Assembly: GCA_030827005.1 (NCBI GenBank) | Contig: JAVBJL010000008.1 | Coordinates: forward strand, 23,926 to 87,925 | Length of the DNA: 64,000 nt | Direction: 5' to 3' | Source: Wigglesworthia glossinidia | GTDB taxonomy: Bacteria > Pseudomonadota > Gammaproteobacteria > Enterobacterales > Enterobacteriaceae | Shown: in pieces, positions 58,869-64,000 of the stretch | How the letters are laid out: every line of letters begins with the position of its first letter | How positions within the stretch are numbered: the stretch's first letter is position 1 | Position numbers and translations under genes: made by a program | Notes under the pieces: model-generated | Told to the model about the DNA's origin: nothing | Seen by the model: the letters and a program-made list of their open reading frames with translations, nothing else | Databases searched by the model: none

Positions 58869-59216
58869 ATCATTTTCATTTTTTTAAAGTTTATCTAATT
58901 ATTATTTAATATATCAACTGTATTATCAAATATTTAATGAATATAAAAAAAATAAAAGTAAAATATTGCACCAAATAAATTTATATGAATTAATACTTAA
59001 TTATTGACTTATATTAATTAATTAATAACTTTTAACAAGTTTTATTTAACAAAATATTGTAATATAAAATTATAAAAACTATATATCTAAATTAATAAAT
59101 AATTACATAATTTATTTTTTTTAATAACTCAAATAATTTTTAATATAAGTAAAAAATGTAATTATTTTTAATATATTAAAAATCAATTTATCCGTTCATT
59201 GTAATAAAAAGTAAAT

Positions 59217-59234
59217 ATCACAATCGATTGTGAT
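59217..59234. promoter_or_regulatory. Perfect 18-bp palindrome, candidate operator
   Basis: ATCACAATCGATTGTGAT equals its own reverse complement; located in the 538-bp ibaG/kdsD divergent intergenic region. Confidence 0.35.
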
Positions 59235-59406
59235 TTAAAAATGTCAATATTTAAATATTTAAACATAAATAAAATTAAATTTAAAACGTAATATAATTTA
59301 ATTAATCATATTAATATTAAATTAAAAATAATTATATATTATATTTAATTTATTTAAATAAAATATAAAATTATATTAATAATTAAAATTTCACTGAGAT
59401 ATTGAA

Positions 59407-60390
59407 ATGTTAAAAAATTCTTTAGTTTCAACTTTTGATTTTGTTAAATCTGGAAAAAAAATATTAGCTTTAGAATTAAAAAATTTACAACAGCTACATC
59501 AATGTATTAATCATAATTTTCAAAAAGCTGGAGAAATTTTATTAAATTGTAGCGGAAAAATAATAACTATGGGTATTGGAAAATCGGGATATATAGCTAG
59601 AAAATTAGCTGCTACATTTTCTAGTACCGGAAATCCTTCTTTTTTTATTCATCCAACAGAAGCAAGTCATGGAGATCTCGGTATGTTATCATCTGGAGAT
59701 ATTATAGTTGCCTTTTCTAAATCCGGAGAATCTCACGAAATAATTGTTTTGATTTCTTTTATCAAACATTTAGATATTCCTTATATTTGTATTACTGAAA
59801 ATCCTTCAAGCACTATTGCAAAATCAGCAAATGTTTATATTTCTATTCATAAAACACAAGAAGCTTGTGCTTTAGGTGCTCCTACTACTAGCACGACTGC
59901 TGCATTAATTATAGGAGATGCATTAGCTATTTCATTAGCACGTGCGAAAAATTTTAATGTTAAAAAATTTTCTTTTTTACATCCTGGAGGTTTATTAGGA
60001 AAAAAACTATTGATACGTGTACATGAAATAATGCGTGCTAAAAATGATATCCCAGTCGTCGATTGGACATGTTCTGTTTTTCATGCAATTATAGAAATTG
60101 CAAAAAAAAATTTTGGAACCGTGGTAGTTTTAAATAATCATAAAAAAATATTAGGTGTTTTTACATCAAAAATTCTTATTAGTCTATCTAAATTAGATTT
60201 AGACTTCAGAAACACTAATATTAAAACTGTTATGACATCTACATTTAAAATAATTCATCCAAATATTTTGGCTTCAAAAGCATTAGAAGAAATGAAATAT
60301 AGCAATGTAAAATTTTTATTAGTAGCAATTAATAGCTATCTTCTTGGAATTATTCAAATGCGCGATATATTAAACATTGGATTATATTAA
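59407..60390 (+). CDS. kdsD: Arabinose-5-phosphate isomerase KdsD
   Basis: SIS domain GIGKSGYIARKLAATFSSTGNPSFFIHPTEASHGDLGM plus CBS repeats. Confidence 0.95.
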   Translation: MLKNSLVSTFDFVKSGKKILALELKNLQQLHQCINHNFQKAGEILLNCSGKIITMGIGKSGYIARKLAATFSSTGNPSFFIHPTEASHGDLGMLSSGDIIVAFSKSGESHEIIVLISFIKHLDIPYICITENPSSTIAKSANVYISIHKTQEACALGAPTTSTTAALIIGDALAISLARAKNFNVKKFSFLHPGGLLGKKLLIRVHEIMRAKNDIPVVDWTCSVFHAIIEIAKKNFGTVVVLNNHKKILGVFTSKILISLSKLDLDFRNTNIKTVMTSTFKIIHPNILASKALEEMKYSNVKFLLVAINSYLLGIIQMRDILNIGLY

Positions 60391-60741
60391 TTTTTTATAT
60401 CGATTGATGTATTATAATAATATATTTACAATAAATAATTGACTTGAATATTTTTTAGATTTTTACAAATAAGATAAATTTTTTAAAAAATTAATTTTTT
60501 ATGTATTTAAAATGTATAATTTTAATTTATACATTTGATTTTTTCAATCTCATTTTTAATATTTATATAAAATATTATTAATTAATTTATAAAATATAAT
60601 TAGATTATATTTTTTAGTATAATTATTTATTGATATAATAATATATGCCTTGTTTTTAATTAAAAATTTTTAATATTATAAATTTATATATATTTTATAT
60701 TCAAATAATATTCAATTAATTTTTAATGCTATTAAGTTGAG

Positions 60742-60780
60742 TAAAAAAAATAACATACATATTTCATTAAACTGTATGTT
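60742..60780 (-). terminator. Rho-independent terminator downstream of lptB
   Basis: Minus strand AACATACA...TGTATGTT stem followed by ATTTTTTTT immediately after the lptB stop. Confidence 0.75.
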
Positions 60781-61498
60781 TTATGAAAAATTACCTAAAT
60801 AAATATTTTTTACATAATCATTTTTTTTAATACTTTTTGGAGATCCTGATGCAATTAATTTTCCTTGATGTATAATATATATACGATGACATATCGAAAA
60901 TATTTCACGTACATTATGATCGGTAATTATTATTCCAAGATTTTTTTGGGATAATTTTTGAATAGTTTTTTTAATATTTAAAATTGCAATAGGATCAACG
61001 CCAGAAAATGGCTCATCAAGTAAAATAAATTTTGGTTTAATAGCGAGAGTACGTGCAATCTCTAACCTACGTTTTTCTCCTCCAGATAAAACATATCCTA
61101 AATTATTTTGAATATGGCTGATTTTAAATTCTTCCATTAATTGCTGTGCCAATTGATTTTTTTTATATTGATTTAAATCGTAACGATTTTGTAATGCTAT
61201 CATTAAGTTATCTAATACACTAATTCCCAGTAATATTGATGGTTCTTGTGGTAAGTATCCAATTCCTAATTTGACACGTGCATATAATGGAAGACGACTA
61301 ATATCTTTGTTATTTAATATAATCGATCCTTGATCTGCGCGTAATACTCCGGCTATTATATAAAAAGTAGTTGTTTTACCTGCTCCGTTAGGACCTGCTA
61401 ATCCTATGATTTCTTTAGATTTTACATGCAAATTGATATTAGATATAATTTTTTTTTTTATATGATTTAAATATTTTGTTTACGTTTAATATAGACAT
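60781..61498 (-). CDS. lptB: LPS export ABC transporter ATPase LptB, frameshifted near N-terminus in a poly(A) tract
   Basis: ORF 60781-61431 lacks the first ~23 residues; upstream ATG at 61498 reads MSILNVNKIFKSYKKK, then the 11-A tract (61449-61459) shifts frame; with 10 A it continues IISNINLHVKSKEIIGLAGPNGAGKTT. Walker A, LSGGE and FILLDEPFSGVDP intact. Confidence 0.9.
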
Positions 61499-61513
61499 AT
61501 AGCGTTTGTATTA

Positions 61514-61987
61514 TTACTTAAAAGTAAGTATGGTTTTAATTTGTTTATTACTGTTACCTTTTGCCTGAACAGTATTATTTTTTAAATTAATAATAATATT
61601 GTCACTAATTATAGTTCCGTTTTCTTGTTTAAGATTAACATTTTCTGATAAAAATAATACTTTATCTGTTATATTAAAGCGTATTCTTAAACAAGAAATT
61701 TGCATAATTATTTTATTTTTTTCAATTTGATTTAAAATAATTGGTGCCCCATATCCTTCTAAAAAATTCTTTGCATTTTTTTTTTGTATAAAAATAATCT
61801 TACTGGCTTGCATTATAAAATTTTTGTATTTTAACTGTACTTTTTCAGTAAAAATTACTTTTTTAGATGAAATATCAAAAATTTGATTATGTGAATAGAT
61901 TTGTATTTTTTCTGTTTTTATGTAATTTGCCAATGTTATTTTGCAAAATAAAATACAAAATATTATTAATAAATGTTTATTTTTCAT
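61514..61987 (-). CDS. lptA: LPS transport periplasmic protein LptA
   Basis: 157 aa, signal peptide, OstA-like; between lptC and lptB. Confidence 0.83.
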   Translation of the reverse strand: MKNKHLLIIFCILFCKITLANYIKTEKIQIYSHNQIFDISSKKVIFTEKVQLKYKNFIMQASKIIFIQKKNAKNFLEGYGAPIILNQIEKNKIIMQISCLRIRFNITDKVLFLSENVNLKQENGTIISDNIIINLKNNTVQAKGNSNKQIKTILTFK

Positions 61988-62519
61988 GAAAAATAGTATT
62001 AATTGTATTTAATCTGATAAATTTTTTTTTTAAATTTCCTTGCATACTATTTCCAATAGAATAAAAATATATACCATATAAGCTAGTTTTTTTTTTGGAT
62101 ATGAAATCTTGTGTTTTTAAATTTATTTTAAAATTTTCAGTTAATACTTGTTTAATATGCGAGTGATAAAAAAAATTTTTAATTTTTACACTACCAGATA
62201 AATGTAAGTGATCTTTTGATAAATATGCTTGTATAGATTCTATAATCCATATTGGTACTTGATATTCATCAAAAATGATTATTTTTGGTTGAGAAAAAAA
62301 TACATGTTCATTGTGAGATATAACATGTATATATTGCGCTGAAATACTATATTTTAGCCCATCATGCATATGATGAATAAAAAATTTAGAATAATTTAAT
62401 TGATTTTTGATTTGCATGTAATATAATGCATATGCATTTTTTTTATACAGGGTTATTAATATTCCGGATAAAATTAAATAAAATAATTTTTTTATTTTAT
62501 ATAATCGAGTTATCTTCAT
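61977..62519 (-). CDS. lptC: LPS export protein LptC
   Basis: MKITRLYKIKKLFYLILSGILI N-terminal TM; overlaps lptA by 11 nt; start at 62519 favoured over the 217-aa ORF. Confidence 0.75.
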   Translation of the reverse strand: MKITRLYKIKKLFYLILSGILITLYKKNAYALYYMQIKNQLNYSKFFIHHMHDGLKYSISAQYIHVISHNEHVFFSQPKIIIFDEYQVPIWIIESIQAYLSKDHLHLSGSVKIKNFFYHSHIKQVLTENFKINLKTQDFISKKKTSLYGIYFYSIGNSMQGNLKKKFIRLNTINTIFHEK

Positions 62520-62686
62520 GTTTTTAAAAAAACTATATAATTTTAAAAAATTTTTAAAAAGAAATATCAAAATAAATTTAATATAGTTTAATTTATAATA
62601 TCTTTTACATAACAAATTTATAAAAACCATATTTTATTATAAATGATATAATAATAAATTTAATACTGATTTGAAAAGGAGTATCA

Positions 62687-62974
62687 ATGAGTATTAATAG
62701 CATTAAATCAATACAGTTTATTAATAAATTAAATAGTATTGAAAAAAAAAATAATAATCAGTTGTATAAAAGAGACGTTATTTCAGTAAAGAAAAAACAA
62801 AAAAATCAAGATATAATAAATTTATTTTTTAAAAAAATAAAGCATCAAGAACACGTTGTCGATATAAAAAAAATAGAGAAAATACGTAACTCTATTGAAA
62901 AAAATTTATTATTTAACGATTTTAACAAAATAGCGGATTCTTTAATAGAAGACTCTATTTTTTTATCTAAATAA
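62687..62974 (+). CDS. flgM: FlgM-like anti-sigma-28 factor
   Basis: 95 aa; starts MSINSIKSI; C-terminal VVDIKKIEKIRNSIEKNLLFNDFNKIADSLIEDSIFL resembles the FlgM sigma-binding region (IADALI). Confidence 0.72.
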   Translation: MSINSIKSIQFINKLNSIEKKNNNQLYKRDVISVKKKQKNQDIINLFFKKIKHQEHVVDIKKIEKIRNSIEKNLLFNDFNKIADSLIEDSIFLSK

Positions 62975-63047
62975 AAAATTTTTGTAATTTCTTTTAAAAA
63001 GTTAAGATTTATATTTATAAAAAATTAACTACAAACTTATTATTTTT

Positions 63048-63914
63048 TTAATCAAAATGCATATTAAAATTTAAAGATCGCATGTCCTTTGTTAATTTTC
63101 CAATAGAAATATAGTCAATTCCTATAGAAGCAAATTTCAAAAGATTGTCTTTTGTAATATTTCCAGACACTTCTAATATCGCTCTATTTCTATTAATATT
63201 TACCGCTTGTATTATGTCTCGATAAACAAAATTATCGAGCATAATAATATCGGATCTAGCATTTAATGCTTCTTGAAATTCTTCGAGATTCTCTACTTCT
63301 GTTTCGATCGGAAGATTGGGATAGTTTATTTTTGCTGTTTTTATTAGATTAGTAATTGATTGAGCATATTTTATATGATTATCTTTTATTAAGATACTGT
63401 CAAAAAGTCCTAATCTATGATTACATGCTCCTCCGCATAAAACTGCATATTTTAACGCATATCTTAATCCAGGTATTGTTTTTCTAGTATCTCTTAGCTT
63501 TATATTGGTTTTTTTTAAAAGATCGGTATAAACTTTTACTTGTGTAGATATTCCTGATAAACTTTGAATAAAATTTAATGCTGTTCTTTCAGCAACTAAT
63601 ATGGATTTTACTGGTCCATATATATTGCAAATTAGTTGATTTTTATTTATTTTTTCTCCATCAGATATATACCAACGAATTTTTATACTATTATTTATTT
63701 GTTGGAATACTTCTTCGAACCATGTTTGACCGCATAAAATTCCATCCTCTTCTGTAAATACACTTGCTGATACATTATGATTAGTTTGTAATAAAGAAGT
63801 TGTAATATCAAAATTAATATCAATTTCTTTTCCAAGATCTTCTATAAGAGCTTGATAAACAGATTGGGATATATTTTTTTTTATACTTTTAATAAAACTT
63901 TGTTTTTTATTCAT
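63048..63914 (-). CDS. nadC: Nicotinate-nucleotide pyrophosphorylase (carboxylating)
   Basis: EEDGILCGQTW, AERTALNFIQSLSGIST, DTRKTIPGLRYALKYAVLCGGACNHRLGLFDSILIKDNH. Confidence 0.97.
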   Translation of the reverse strand: MNKKQSFIKSIKKNISQSVYQALIEDLGKEIDINFDITTSLLQTNHNVSASVFTEEDGILCGQTWFEEVFQQINNSIKIRWYISDGEKINKNQLICNIYGPVKSILVAERTALNFIQSLSGISTQVKVYTDLLKKTNIKLRDTRKTIPGLRYALKYAVLCGGACNHRLGLFDSILIKDNHIKYAQSITNLIKTAKINYPNLPIETEVENLEEFQEALNARSDIIMLDNFVYRDIIQAVNINRNRAILEVSGNITKDNLLKFASIGIDYISIGKLTKDMRSLNFNMHFD

Positions 63915-64000
63915 GATATTTAAAGATCTTATAGAATATTTTTTAAAAAATTGTTTTAAAAGTTTTAATCCATTAAAATTTTGTCTTATAAAAGAATATT

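Noticed and set aside
58869-60780. Very AT-rich deserts as possible replication origin or CRISPR-like repeats
   Set aside because: No regular repeat-spacer structure and no DnaA-box cluster; simple AT drift explains it

Overview
A 64-kb, very AT-rich, gene-dense window from a reduced gammaproteobacterial (Enterobacterales-type) genome, most likely an obligate insect endosymbiont. FlgM retention is reminiscent of Wigglesworthia-like symbionts, but I cannot prove the genus. About 58 protein genes are recognisable by family similarity: the bamA-skp-lpxD-fabZ-lpxA-lpxB-dnaE-accA block, minCDE, galU-ugd-hns-cls, sufABCDSE-lpp, pyrG-eno, ychF-pth-prs-ispE-lolB-hemA-prfA-prmC-kdsA, nadE, fumC, nth-tyrS-pdxH-slyA-rnt-grxD-ribE, one tRNA-Val(GAC), purM, dapA, purC, murA-ibaG, kdsD, lptCAB, flgM and nadC. 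I see no CRISPR array, transposon, prophage or defence island. The most interesting signal is not a new cluster. Three otherwise well-conserved genes (lolB, nth, lptB) are each broken by one indel inside a long poly(A) tract, and in each case the correct reading frame resumes exactly at the tract. This fits rescue by polymerase slippage as described in some insect endosymbionts, but assembly homopolymer error must be excluded. Other points of note are a secreted PLD-family (Nuc-like) nuclease, an intact and unusually conserved H-NS/SlyA pair, an isolated FlgM, a C-terminally truncated NhaP2, and a perfect 18-bp palindrome in the ibaG/kdsD divergent intergenic region.
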